Below, piece by piece: positions 15,562 to 22,915 of a stretch of 23,911 bases of DNA; positions within the stretch are counted from its first letter, which is position 1, and each line of letters starts with the position of its first letter. The translations under genes were made by a program, and so were the position numbers. The DNA comes from UBA11524 sp965646445 (GTDB taxonomy: Bacteria > Bacillota > Clostridia > Christensenellales > Aristaeellaceae): positions 1 to 23,911 of the forward strand of contig CBFFZW010000056.1 in assembly GCA_965646445.1 (NCBI GenBank), read 5' to 3'. Under the pieces are notes generated by a model, which had not been told where the DNA came from, ran no database searches, and was given only the letters and a program-made list of their open reading frames with translations.

Positions 15562-15723
15562 ATGCGCGAAACCGCTTTCATTGCCCATGATGACGGCGCA
15601 TTCGCGGCCGTGCGGGACGCGCCGCAAATTTCACCCCAAAGGGATCAAATGGGAGGAGAAGCGCGGTTGAACGGCAAAAAAGTCTTTCAATGTGCCCGAA
15701 CGGCCGAATATCTCGCGTTGTAA
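15562..15723 (+). CDS. Possible small ORF of 53 codons, unknown
   Basis: An ATG at 15562 preceded by GGGGGAG (about 6 bases away) opens a frame of 53 codons that ends at TAA 15721-15723. The product is hydrophilic, has one Cys near the end, and matches no family I know. It is isolated between the rnf terminator and the ppdK promoter, and no clear promoter precedes it. It could encode a small protein or be chance open frame in GC-rich DNA. Confidence 0.25.
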   Translation: MRETAFIAHDDGAFAAVRDAPQISPQRDQMGGEARLNGKKVFQCARTAEYLAL

Positions 15724-15745
15724 TTACTTTCAATCTTCCAGGCTC

Positions 15746-15774
15746 TTGCCAAATCGCACAAAAAATAGTATACT
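15746..15774 (+). promoter_or_regulatory. ppdK promoter
   Basis: TTGCCA (15746-15751), a 17-base spacer and TATACT (15769-15774). Transcription would start near 15781, giving a leader of about 95 bases. That leader begins with a perfect palindrome ACAGATCTGT (15790-15799), a possible operator. The rest of the 15462-15875 gap holds the rnf terminator, the possible small ORF and a stem-loop at 15833-15848. Confidence 0.75.
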
Positions 15775-15832
15775 GTGGCGTGATAGATAACAGATCTGTG
15801 CTGTCATGCTCTTTCATGGCGGCCTTATCTTT

Positions 15833-15848
15833 GGAGCGGCTTCGCTCC
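15833..15848 (+). promoter_or_regulatory. ppdK leader stem-loop
   Basis: GGAGCG and CGCTCC form a perfect 6-bp stem on a GCTT tetraloop. It ends 27 bases before the ppdK ATG and 12 before the GAGGAGGAG ribosome site. The upp leader carries the same stem sequence at almost the same distance. Confidence 0.5.
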
Positions 15849-15875
15849 TGCAACATGATCGAGGAGGAGATTCCA

Positions 15876-18515
15876 ATGGCGAAGAAGTATGTGTACCTCT
15901 TCAAAGAAGGCGACGCAAGCATGCGTGAGCTGCTGGGCGGCAAAGGCGCCAACCTGGCCGAAATGACCCGGCTGGGCATGCCCGTTCCCCAGGGCTTTAC
16001 CGTGACGACGGAGGCTTGCACCCGTTACTATACCGACGGCAAGGTGATCGGCGAGGACATCGTCGAGCAGATTTACGCCGCGCTGGCCGAGACCGAGAAG
16101 GTTGCCGGCAAGAAGTTCGGTGATGAGAACGATCCCTTCCTGGTGTCCGTTCGTTCCGGCGCCCGCGCGTCCATGCCCGGCATGATGGATACCATCCTGA
16201 ACCTGGGCCTGACGGACAAGGCTGTGGTGGGCCTGGCCAAGCTGACCAACAACGAGCATTTCGCTTACGACGCCTATCGTCGTTTCATTGCCATGTTCTC
16301 TGACGTGGTGATGGAGATCCCCAAGAGCGAGTTCGAGGCTGTGCTGGACGAGTTCAAGGAGAAGAAGGGCGTCAAGTTCGACCGTGACCTGGACGCCGAA
16401 GACCTCAAGCAGGTCGTCGTCCGCTTCAAGGCCATCTATGAGAAGCACATGGGCGTGGAGTTCCCCCAGGATCCCAAGGTGCAGTTGATGGAAGCCGTCA
16501 AGGCCGTTTTCCGCTCCTGGGACAACCCCCGCGCCATCTACTATCGCCGCATGAACGACATCCCCGGCGACTGGGGCACCGCCGTCAACGTGCAGTCCAT
16601 GGTCTTCGGCAACATGGGCGAGACCTCCGGCACCGGCGTTGCCTTCACCCGCAATCCCTCCACCGGTGAGAAGAAGCTCTACGGCGAGTATCTGCTGAAT
16701 GCTCAGGGCGAGGACGTCGTGGCCGGTATCCGTACCCCCGAACCCATCTCCCACCTGCAGGAGCAGATGCCCGATGTGTACCAGCAGTTCATCGACATCG
16801 CCGGCAAGCTGGAAGCCCACTACCGCGATATGCAGGACATGGAATACACCATCGAGCGCGGCAAGCTGTTCATGCTCCAGACCCGCAACGGCAAGCGCAC
16901 CGCTGCCGCCGCCCTGAAGATCGCTGTCGATCTGGTGGATGAAGGCGTGCTCTCCGAGGAGGAGGCCGTACTGAAGGTGGAGCCCAAGCAGCTGGATAGC
17001 CTGCTGCACCCCAACTTTGACGCCGCTGCCCTGAAGGCCGCTTCCGTCATCGCCAAGGGTCTGCCCGCTTCCCCCGGCGCTGCCACCGGCGCCATCTACT
17101 TCACCGCCGACGAGGCTGCGGAGCATGGCAAGAACAAGGAAAAGGTGATCCTGGTTCGCAAGGAGACCACCCCTGAGGACATCGAGGGCATGGACTTCTC
17201 CCAGGGCATCCTGACCGTCTTCGGCGGCATGACCTCCCACGCGGCTGTTGTGGCCCGCGGCATGGGCCGTGCGGCTGTCGTTGGCTGCGGCGAGTTGAAG
17301 ATCAACGAGGAAGAGAAGACCCTGTCCGTGGCCGGCAAGGTATACCACGAGGGCGACTTCATCTCCCTGGATGGCTCCACCGGCAACGTGTACGACGGCC
17401 AGATTGCCACCGTGGAAGCCTCTATTTCCGGCGAGTTTGCCCGCTTCATGGCCTGGGCTGACAAGGCCCGTACCCTGAAGGTGCGCACCAACGCCGATAA
17501 TCCCCGCGATACCAAGCAGGCGGTTGCCTTCGGCGCCGAGGGCATTGGTCTGTGCCGTACCGAGCACATGTTCTTCGAGGCTGATCGTATCGCCGCTGTA
17601 CGCGAGATGATCCTGTCCGATACCAAGGAGCAGCGCGAGAAGGCGCTGGCGAAGATTCTGCCCATGCAGCAGGGTGACTTCGAGGCCATGTACAAGGCCC
17701 TCGAGGGCAAGCCCATGACCATCCGTTACCTGGATCCGCCGCTGCATGAGTTCGTGCCCCATGTGGACATGACCGAGGAAATCGAGGCGCTGGCCAAGAA
17801 CCTGGGCATCAGCAAGGATGAGGTGATCCACAAGATCTCCGCGCTGCATGAGTCCAACCCCATGATGGGCCATCGCGGCTGCCGTCTGGCCGTGACCTAT
17901 CCCGAAATCGCCGAGATGCAGACCCGCGCCGTGCTGCAGGCCGCCATCAACGTGAAGAAGGAATGCGGCTACGACATCGTGCCCGAAATCATGATTCCCC
18001 TGGTGGGCACCAAGAAGGAGCTTGCCTTCGTGAAGAGCATCGTGGTGGAGACCGCCAAGAAGGTCTTCGCTGAGCAGGACATGGAGCTGGAGTATCACGT
18101 CGGCACCATGATCGAGATTCCGCGCGCTGCCGTGACGGCGGACGAAATCGCTGAGGAAGCCGAGTTCTTCTCTTTCGGCACCAACGACCTGACCCAGATG
18201 ACCTTCGGCTTCTCCCGTGACGACGCCGGTAAGTTCCTGGGCGCCTACTATGACAACAAGATCTTCGAGAGCGATCCCTTCGCCCGTCTGGATACCGAGG
18301 GCGTGGGCAAGCTGGTGAAGCTGGCTGCCAAGCTGGGCCGCGAGACCCGCCCCGACCTGAAGCTGGGCATCTGCGGTGAGCACGGCGGCGATCCGAGCAC
18401 CATCATGTTCTGCCACCAGGTTGGCCTGAACTATGTGAGCTGCTCTCCCTTCCGTGTTCCGATTGCCCGTCTGGCCGCGGCTCACGCTGCCATTCTGGAG
18501 AAGCAGGGCAAGTAA
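15876..18515 (+). CDS. ppdK: Pyruvate, phosphate dikinase
   Basis: Interconverts pyruvate + ATP + Pi and PEP + AMP + PPi in the cytoplasm; in anaerobes it serves PPi-linked glycolysis or PEP formation. At 879 residues it is full length. The N-terminal ATP-grasp part has GGKGANLAEMTRLGMPVPQGF and SVRSGARASMPGMMDTILNLG. The swivelling domain has GGMTSHAAVVARG with the phosphorylated His at 455, the same number as in the well-studied Clostridium symbiosum enzyme. The C-terminal TIM barrel has GTNDLTQMTFGFSRDD and GICGEHGGDP with the catalytic Cys at 833. The start is ATG 15876 after GAGGAGGAG; the open frame runs upstream to 15690, but that part crosses the promoter. Single-gene transcript with its own promoter and terminator. 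Confidence 0.97.
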   Translation: MAKKYVYLFKEGDASMRELLGGKGANLAEMTRLGMPVPQGFTVTTEACTRYYTDGKVIGEDIVEQIYAALAETEKVAGKKFGDENDPFLVSVRSGARASMPGMMDTILNLGLTDKAVVGLAKLTNNEHFAYDAYRRFIAMFSDVVMEIPKSEFEAVLDEFKEKKGVKFDRDLDAEDLKQVVVRFKAIYEKHMGVEFPQDPKVQLMEAVKAVFRSWDNPRAIYYRRMNDIPGDWGTAVNVQSMVFGNMGETSGTGVAFTRNPSTGEKKLYGEYLLNAQGEDVVAGIRTPEPISHLQEQMPDVYQQFIDIAGKLEAHYRDMQDMEYTIERGKLFMLQTRNGKRTAAAALKIAVDLVDEGVLSEEEAVLKVEPKQLDSLLHPNFDAAALKAASVIAKGLPASPGAATGAIYFTADEAAEHGKNKEKVILVRKETTPEDIEGMDFSQGILTVFGGMTSHAAVVARGMGRAAVVGCGELKINEEEKTLSVAGKVYHEGDFISLDGSTGNVYDGQIATVEASISGEFARFMAWADKARTLKVRTNADNPRDTKQAVAFGAEGIGLCRTEHMFFEADRIAAVREMILSDTKEQREKALAKILPMQQGDFEAMYKALEGKPMTIRYLDPPLHEFVPHVDMTEEIEALAKNLGISKDEVIHKISALHESNPMMGHRGCRLAVTYPEIAEMQTRAVLQAAINVKKECGYDIVPEIMIPLVGTKKELAFVKSIVVETAKKVFAEQDMELEYHVGTMIEIPRAAVTADEIAEEAEFFSFGTNDLTQMTFGFSRDDAGKFLGAYYDNKIFESDPFARLDTEGVGKLVKLAAKLGRETRPDLKLGICGEHGGDPSTIMFCHQVGLNYVSCSPFRVPIARLAAAHAAILEKQGK

Positions 18516-18535
18516 TTGCTCATGCGCAAACAAAC

Positions 18536-18561
18536 AAAAAAGTGGCTTCGGCCACTTTTTT
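18536..18561. terminator. Bidirectional terminator after ppdK
   Basis: AAAAAAGTGGC (18536-18546), a TTCG tetraloop and GCCACTTTTTT (18551-18561) form a perfect 11-bp hairpin with an A-run on one side and a T-run on the other, so it works on either strand. It begins 21 bases after the ppdK stop and separates it from the convergent minus-strand genes. Confidence 0.93.
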
Positions 18562-18614
18562 GTTTTTGTCGACATAGGGAGCGGCCTTCTCATGGGAAGA
18601 ACGATGACCGCCCC

Positions 18615-18651
18615 AAAAGATAAGCCCCGATACGCTGTGATGCGCATCGGG
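18615..18651 (-). terminator. Probable terminator of the minus-strand membrane protein gene
   Basis: On the minus strand CCCGATGCGC (18651-18642) pairs with GCGTATCGGG (18635-18626) with one G-U pair around a 6-base loop. A weak T-rich tract (CTTATCTTTT) follows. It lies 17 bases after the stop of the gene at 18669-19175, and the stronger UUCG hairpin next to it could back it up. Confidence 0.6.
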
Positions 18652-18668
18652 ACTTTGGAAGTGATCAA

Positions 18669-19175
18669 TCAGTCTGCGTCAGAGGGCGGAAGCTGCGTCG
18701 GCGCGTTCTTTTTTTTCGGGTTCAGGCTGCTTTTCAGCATCCCGAAGCAGCCCAGAGCGGCAAAAAGGAGGCCGACCAGCGTATCCTTTGTGATAGAGGC
18801 AATAAATTCGCTGTCCTTCACCAGCAAAGGAATCATGAGTTTGAAAAAGGCCGGCTCGCTCAGATAAGCGGCAACGTTTTCATCCTGATAGGCCTTATGG
18901 ACTTGCCAGACCGCTGTGCCCATATTGCCGATGATGACCGCTAGGATCACGCACAGGATCAGCACCGCGACCTTGACTTTTCCCTGCCGACCGTGGAACA
19001 GATCATAGCCCTTGGACGCCAGAAAGGCAATCAGAAAACCCACAATGCTGGCAATGTAGCCCAGTGCGCCCACCAATGCCCAAACGGCGGCGCCCAGCAG
19101 CGCGCCGATGATAGCGCCGAGAAGGCCGAGAAATACGCTTCCTTTGGGCTCCTCATAAGGATTGTAATACTCCAT
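18669..19175 (-). CDS. Hypothetical membrane protein, four helices
   Basis: 168 residues, function unknown. Hydrophobic segments lie at about 13-33 (with a Gly-rich GLLGAIIGALLGA pattern), 36-54, 69-90 and 131-147. Between helices three and four is a hydrophilic part of about 40 residues (VHKAYQDENVAAYL..). The C-terminus is short, basic and then Pro-rich (PKKKNAPTQLPPSD). I recall similar conserved hypothetical proteins in Clostridia but no named family. GGGAGGA precedes the ATG at 19175. The gene has its own promoter in the 55-base gap after recX, so it is not tied to the lgt operon. Confidence 0.75.
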   Translation of the reverse strand: MEYYNPYEEPKGSVFLGLLGAIIGALLGAAVWALVGALGYIASIVGFLIAFLASKGYDLFHGRQGKVKVAVLILCVILAVIIGNMGTAVWQVHKAYQDENVAAYLSEPAFFKLMIPLLVKDSEFIASITKDTLVGLLFAALGCFGMLKSSLNPKKKNAPTQLPPSDAD

Positions 19176-19205
19176 GTTTCATCCTCCCATCCTATCGGTG
19201 CCTCT

Positions 19206-19234
19206 ATCGTACAGCAAACAGCCGCGTTTGTCAA
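19206..19234 (-). promoter_or_regulatory. Promoter of the four-helix membrane protein gene
   Basis: On the minus strand a perfect TTGACA (19234-19229), which overlaps the recX stop codon, is followed after 17 bases by TACGAT (19211-19206). Transcription would start near 19199, about 24 bases before the ATG. Confidence 0.6.
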
Positions 19235-19860
19235 TCCTCCGCGTATCCGGCCCGTGCTTCTTCCAGGGCCTGCCGCGCGATGTCGTACCCATAACCCCGC
19301 CGGGCCAGCATGGCCAGGACGCGGTTGGCCGTCTTCCGCGGATCCTCGCCGGACTTTTCGCGGCGAAGGGCCTTTTCGACAAGGGCGACAGCCCCGGCCA
19401 GCTGATCGTCTTCATCAATGGCCGCCAGGGCTTCTTCGGCCTGCTCCGCGTCAATGCCTTTATGCCGCAGCTCCTGGGCGATGCGGCGGCTGCCCATGCG
19501 GCGGTTTGACCGCGCCTCCACCCATTGCCGGGCGAAGTCGGCGTCGTCCAGCAGGCCTTCTTTTTCCAGCTTGTACAGCACCATTTCCACCGTGCTGGGG
19601 CGATAGCCGACCCGCAGCAGCTTGGCTTCCAGCTCATGCTTGCTATGGGCGCGGGAGGCCAGAGCCGCCACGGCGCGATCCAGGGCGTGGCGGTATTGCC
19701 GAACCATCAGCCACTGATCCAGCTCCTCCAGGTCAACGGACGCTCCCTCTTCAAGCCGACGCTCCCGATACAGGCTGCCGGGCACCAGCACATCCGTATC
19801 GCCGTTGACGGTCACGCGATAAAAGCCGCGCTCCTTGCGCACGGCGGTAATCATGTCCAT
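19231..19860 (-). CDS. recX: Regulatory protein RecX
   Basis: Binds RecA filaments and modulates recombination. 209 residues. After a basic N-terminal extension of about 60 residues comes the family pattern of three-helix repeats: AVAALASRAHSKHELEAKLLRVGYRPSTVEMVLYKLEKEGLLDDADFARQWVEARSNRRMGSRRIAQELRHKGID, then a second and a third copy ending in VLAMLARRGYGYDIARQALE. The start is ATG 19860 with AAAGGAG 8 bases before it. It overlaps the end of the serine hydrolase gene by 10 bases, so it is the last gene of the lgt operon. recA is not in the window. Confidence 0.88.
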   Translation of the reverse strand: MDMITAVRKERGFYRVTVNGDTDVLVPGSLYRERRLEEGASVDLEELDQWLMVRQYRHALDRAVAALASRAHSKHELEAKLLRVGYRPSTVEMVLYKLEKEGLLDDADFARQWVEARSNRRMGSRRIAQELRHKGIDAEQAEEALAAIDEDDQLAGAVALVEKALRREKSGEDPRKTANRVLAMLARRGYGYDIARQALEEARAGYAED

Positions 19861-21020
19861 GAGGGCATCTCCTTTCGCAGGGCCCAGCGCAGAACGTCCC
19901 GATTGACCAGGCCGAGCCTGCCCGTCCGGGCTTCGCTGCTGCCGCCGTTGAGAAAGATGACCTGCCTGCCGGTGCCTTCCTCCGTGAACGCGCCGTCCAC
20001 ACAGCCATAGGCAAAGCCCTGATGGCCCAGCAGGCGATGCTCGGACAGCTCGGGTCTTTCCAGCAGCACCAGACCCAGGCCATAGCGGCGGGTGGGGTTC
20101 CGCGTGGAGCCGGAAAAGCCGTGGAGCGTCATCATGGCCCTGACGGCGTCGGCGGAAAGCAGCCGCCGACCATCGACTTCACCCTGCTGAGCAATCAGCG
20201 TTAACAGCCTGGAAAGGCTGGGCGCGTCGGTGTACATGGCGCCTGCCGTGTGACCGAAGTGCCGCAGGGGATCAGGCGCGCCCAAGGGCACGCGCCCCAG
20301 CGCGGGAATTATCACCTCCGTGCCGACACGGTAGGGGAGTACTCGTGTGATGGGCATGACCCGGGTCGGATCAAGCTGGGAGGCGTCCAGTGTGGCCGTC
20401 ATGCCCAGGGGCTGGAACAGCTTCTCCTCAAACAGCCGATCCAGCGCAAGGCCGGAAACCTGCTCCAGAACGCACCCGACCAGACCAAACCCGAAATTGC
20501 AATAGGAAAAGGAAGCGCCGGGAGCACCGGCAAGAACTCCGGGCTGCGCCACAACCCATGGCCAGCCTTCCCCCCGCCGGAGAGCCTCGGCATAGGCCGG
20601 CGTATCCCGGAGGCCGGAGGTATGGCTGAGCAGCTGGCGGGTGGTGATGGCGCCAAGGACTTCGCCCTCCGGCAAAAGCGCGGCAACAGGCGCGTCCAGC
20701 GTCAGCATGCCTTCCTCCTGAAGGCGGAGGGCGACCAGCGCCGTCGCCATCTTCGTGATGGACGCCACACGGTAGAGCGTGTCAGCCCCGGCCGTATGCT
20801 CCGGGTTCCGGGTTGAGGTATGAACGATGGCCTGGCGCGAACCGTCCTTGAGCAGCAGCGTCGCGCCAAAAACATGATGCTTGGCCAGCAGCGCTTCATA
20901 CTCCGGCAAAAAGCGCAGCGGCTCCCCCTGGTTCTCATGGCGCATTTGTCCTTTGGGGGATGGAGACATCACAGGAAGCGCGGCGCGGTACATCAGATTT
21001 TTGAGGGGTGTGGTGGGCAT
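19851..21020 (-). CDS. Serine hydrolase, beta-lactamase/class C fold
   Basis: 389 residues. The penicillin-binding type active-site motifs are present: SITK (77-80) with the nucleophile Ser77, YCN (163-165) in place of the usual Y-x-N, and HQG (343-345) in place of K-T-G, as in class C-like esterases and peptidases. Other family marks are LLSHTSGL (131-138), YCNFGFGLVGCVLEQVSG and LFQPLGMTAT. No signal peptide is seen, so it is probably cytoplasmic, which argues against a role in beta-lactam resistance. The substrate is unknown. The start is ATG 21020 after TTGGAGGA; the open frame continues upstream to 21419, but that part is a shadow of lgt. It overlaps lgt by 28 bases and recX by 10. Confidence 0.88.
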   Translation of the reverse strand: MPTTPLKNLMYRAALPVMSPSPKGQMRHENQGEPLRFLPEYEALLAKHHVFGATLLLKDGSRQAIVHTSTRNPEHTAGADTLYRVASITKMATALVALRLQEEGMLTLDAPVAALLPEGEVLGAITTRQLLSHTSGLRDTPAYAEALRRGEGWPWVVAQPGVLAGAPGASFSYCNFGFGLVGCVLEQVSGLALDRLFEEKLFQPLGMTATLDASQLDPTRVMPITRVLPYRVGTEVIIPALGRVPLGAPDPLRHFGHTAGAMYTDAPSLSRLLTLIAQQGEVDGRRLLSADAVRAMMTLHGFSGSTRNPTRRYGLGLVLLERPELSEHRLLGHQGFAYGCVDGAFTEEGTGRQVIFLNGGSSEARTGRLGLVNRDVLRWALRKEMPSWT

Positions 21021-21949
21021 GGCTGATCCTCCAATACGGCAGGCTTTGTCTGAAAGTAGGCGATGGCGCAAACGATGAGCGCCAGGAGCATGAGCAGCAT
21101 ATGGCCGACGGTGGGGGGCAGCGGGAGCATCATGACCAGCGGCGCGGCGACAGCGACAGCGGCCAGGAGCAGCAGCGCGGGAAGTCTTCGTCCGGACCTC
21201 CAGCCACGCCAAAGGAACACAACAAGCACAGAAAGCACCATCATGCCGCTGAGCCCCTGGCTGACCCGAAGGCTGCCCAGCATCAGGCTGTCCGTGCGAA
21301 GCCCTTCTATGACGAAGCGCCCCGCGCCGTACAGCGCCACATACCACAGCGTGGTATCTCCGGCGCGGCGCATGCGGCGTCGGGTGGCCATCAGCGCGAT
21401 GAACACCAGCAAATCCCACATGGATTCATAGAAGAAGGTCGCTTGGTGCCATACGCCGCCGGAAAGGCCGGGGATCAGCACCGCAGCTGGGAAAAACTGC
21501 CAGCGCGCATCGGTTACGGGGGCGCCATAGGCTTCCATGTTGAAATAATTGCCCCAGCGGCCAATGGCCTGGGCAATGGCCAGACCGGGAACGATCATAT
21601 CGGTCAGGGTGGCGAGGGACAATTTGCGCTTCCGGCTGAACAGCACGGCGGCTGCCAGTCCGCCCAATACAGCGCCGTAGATGGCCAGCCCGCCCTCCCA
21701 GATGCGGAAAATGCGCAGCGGATCAGAGCGGAACATCTCCCAGGTAAACAGGACGTAATACAGACGGGCCCCCACAATCCCGGAGGGAATCAGCCACAGG
21801 GCGAGATCAATCACCGTATCCTTAGGCAGGCCAAGGCGCTTTTCCTCCCGCAGGGCCAGAAACAGCGCCAGACAGATTCCGCTGACGATCAGCACGCTGT
21901 ACCAGGGAAGAGTGCCGAACACATATCGGCTGGATGGTGTGGCGAACAT
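20993..21949 (-). CDS. lgt: Prolipoprotein diacylglyceryl transferase
   Basis: Transfers diacylglycerol from phosphatidylglycerol to the lipobox Cys of prolipoproteins; integral membrane enzyme. 318 residues. The Lgt signature GRWGNYFNMEAYG (130-142) is clear, with IWEGGLAIYG (83-92), the ATFFYES motif (170-176) and GRFVIEGLRTD (210-220) with the Arg and Glu of the active site. After it come about 100 residues with three further hydrophobic segments, making the protein longer than the usual 260-290. The start is ATG 21949, 8 bases after AGGAGG; an in-frame GTG at 21958 overlaps that site. First gene of the lgt-hydrolase-recX operon. Confidence 0.94.
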   Translation of the reverse strand: MFATPSSRYVFGTLPWYSVLIVSGICLALFLALREEKRLGLPKDTVIDLALWLIPSGIVGARLYYVLFTWEMFRSDPLRIFRIWEGGLAIYGAVLGGLAAAVLFSRKRKLSLATLTDMIVPGLAIAQAIGRWGNYFNMEAYGAPVTDARWQFFPAAVLIPGLSGGVWHQATFFYESMWDLLVFIALMATRRRMRRAGDTTLWYVALYGAGRFVIEGLRTDSLMLGSLRVSQGLSGMMVLSVLVVFLWRGWRSGRRLPALLLLAAVAVAAPLVMMLPLPPTVGHMLLMLLALIVCAIAYFQTKPAVLEDQPCPPHPSKI

Positions 21950-21976
21950 ACGTTGCACCTCCTGGAATTGTTTTCA

Positions 21977-22006
21977 ATTATAGATGGTACCCAGGGGGGA
22001 TGTCAA
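21977..22006 (-). promoter_or_regulatory. Consensus promoter of the lgt operon
   Basis: On the minus strand TTGACA (22006-22001), an 18-base spacer and TATAAT (21982-21977), both boxes perfect. An AATTG-TTTT-CAATT inverted repeat (21966-21979) overlaps the -10 box, and ATACGC-TCC-GCGTAT (22009-22023) lies just upstream of the -35 box; either could be an operator. Confidence 0.85.
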
Positions 22007-22136
22007 GTATACGCTCCGCGTATCGGCAAAGCGACACCCGTCATCTGAGGATACGCTGCGGTATGGATGGCCTGATACGGCAGAACAGCGCGGTAAGCCA
22101 CGCCGTCAGGATTTTGACGAAATTCGGAAAAAGTTC

Positions 22137-22165
22137 TTGCCAGATTTACCAGCATACAGTATAAT
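22137..22165 (+). promoter_or_regulatory. upp promoter
   Basis: TTGCCA (22137-22142), a 17-base spacer and a perfect TATAAT (22160-22165). Transcription would start near 22172, giving a leader of about 60 bases. It is divergent from the lgt promoter about 130 bases away, and the bases between the two hold only short inverted repeats. Confidence 0.85.
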
Positions 22166-22191
22166 AAGGGGCGAAAAGATCAAGACCGGGA

Positions 22192-22206
22192 GGAGCGGGG
22201 CGCTCC
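22192..22206 (+). promoter_or_regulatory. upp leader stem-loop
   Basis: GGAGCG (22192-22197) and CGCTCC (22201-22206) form a 6-bp stem on a GGG loop, ending 25 bases before the ATG. GCTCC at 22227-22231, next to the start codon, could pair with the same left arm or with the AAGGAGG site, so alternative folds are possible. Confidence 0.45.
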
Positions 22207-22231
22207 GCCTGTGCCGCAAGGAGGCTGCTCC

Positions 22232-22861
22232 ATGAGCAAGGTTGTTGTTTTTGACCACCCGCTGATTCAGCACAAGCTGTCCATCATGCGCGATAAGAAC
22301 ACCGGCACCAAGGAATTCCGCGAGCTGCTCAACGAAATTTCCATGCTGATGGTCTATGAGGTGACCCGCGATCTGCCCACCGAGGAAGTGACCATCGAGA
22401 CCCCCATCTGCTCCTGCAAGGCCCGTCAGCTGGCAGGCAAGAAGCTGGGTATCGTGCCGATCCTCCGCGCCGGCCTGGGCATGGTGGAAGGCGTCACCAA
22501 CCTGATCCCCGCCGCCCGGGTGGGGCATATCGGCCTGTACCGTGATCCCGAAACCCATGAGCCGGTGGAGTATTACTGCAAGCTCCCCGCCGACAGCGAG
22601 AATCGGGAGCTGCTGGTGCTGGATCCCATGCTGGCCACCGGCGGCTCCGCCAGCGACGCCATCACCCTCATCAAGAAGCGCGGCTGCACCCATATCCGCC
22701 TGGTGAACCTCATCGCCGCCCCGGAAGGCATCGCCCGCGTGCAGCGGGAGCATCCCGACGTGGATATCTATGTCGCCGGTCTGGACGAGAAGCTGAACGA
22801 GCACGCCTACATCGTGCCCGGCCTGGGCGACGCGGGCGACCGTCTTTTCGGCACGAAGTAA
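22232..22861 (+). CDS. upp: Uracil phosphoribosyltransferase
   Basis: Converts uracil and PRPP to UMP (pyrimidine salvage, cytoplasm). At 209 residues it is of exact family length. Marks are HPLIQHKLSIMRDKNTGTKEFR at the N-terminus, GIVPILRAGLGMVEG (73-87), the PRPP loop LDPMLATGGSA (130-140), and the uracil-binding end YIVPGLGDAGDRLFGT (193-208). The start is ATG 22232 with AAGGAGG (22218-22224) 7 bases before it. It has its own promoter and probably its own terminator. Pairing of its leader suggests possible control, but no PyrR-type anti-antiterminator was recognised. Confidence 0.97.
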   Translation: MSKVVVFDHPLIQHKLSIMRDKNTGTKEFRELLNEISMLMVYEVTRDLPTEEVTIETPICSCKARQLAGKKLGIVPILRAGLGMVEGVTNLIPAARVGHIGLYRDPETHEPVEYYCKLPADSENRELLVLDPMLATGGSASDAITLIKKRGCTHIRLVNLIAAPEGIARVQREHPDVDIYVAGLDEKLNEHAYIVPGLGDAGDRLFGTK

Positions 22862-22878
22862 ATAGCACAAATACCGCG

Positions 22879-22915
22879 AGGGGAGCGCCTGCTGATGAAG
22901 GCCTCCCTTCTTTTT
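22879..22915 (+). terminator. Possible upp terminator overlapping the next start codon
   Basis: GGGAG-C-GCC (22881-22889) pairs with GGC-CTCCC (22900-22907), 8 bp with one bulged C, extendable by A-U and G-U pairs, and is followed by TTCTTTTT (22908-22915). It starts about 20 bases after the upp stop. The ATG at 22895 of the next gene lies in its loop. Confidence 0.5.

Noticed and set aside
15690..15875. Upstream extension of the ppdK frame
   Set aside because: It crosses the ppdK promoter and leader. ATG 15876 has GAGGAGGAG before it and gives the normal PPDK length and residue numbering.
15825..18668. Open frame of 947 codons on the minus strand opposite ppdK
   Set aside because: It mirrors the strongly codon-biased ppdK frame, has no ribosome site or family motifs, and is His/Leu/Gly-rich in the way antisense frames of GC-rich genes are.
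21021..21419. Upstream extension of the serine hydrolase frame
   Set aside because: It lies inside lgt in another frame. The ATG at 21020 has a good ribosome site and begins the recognisable protein.
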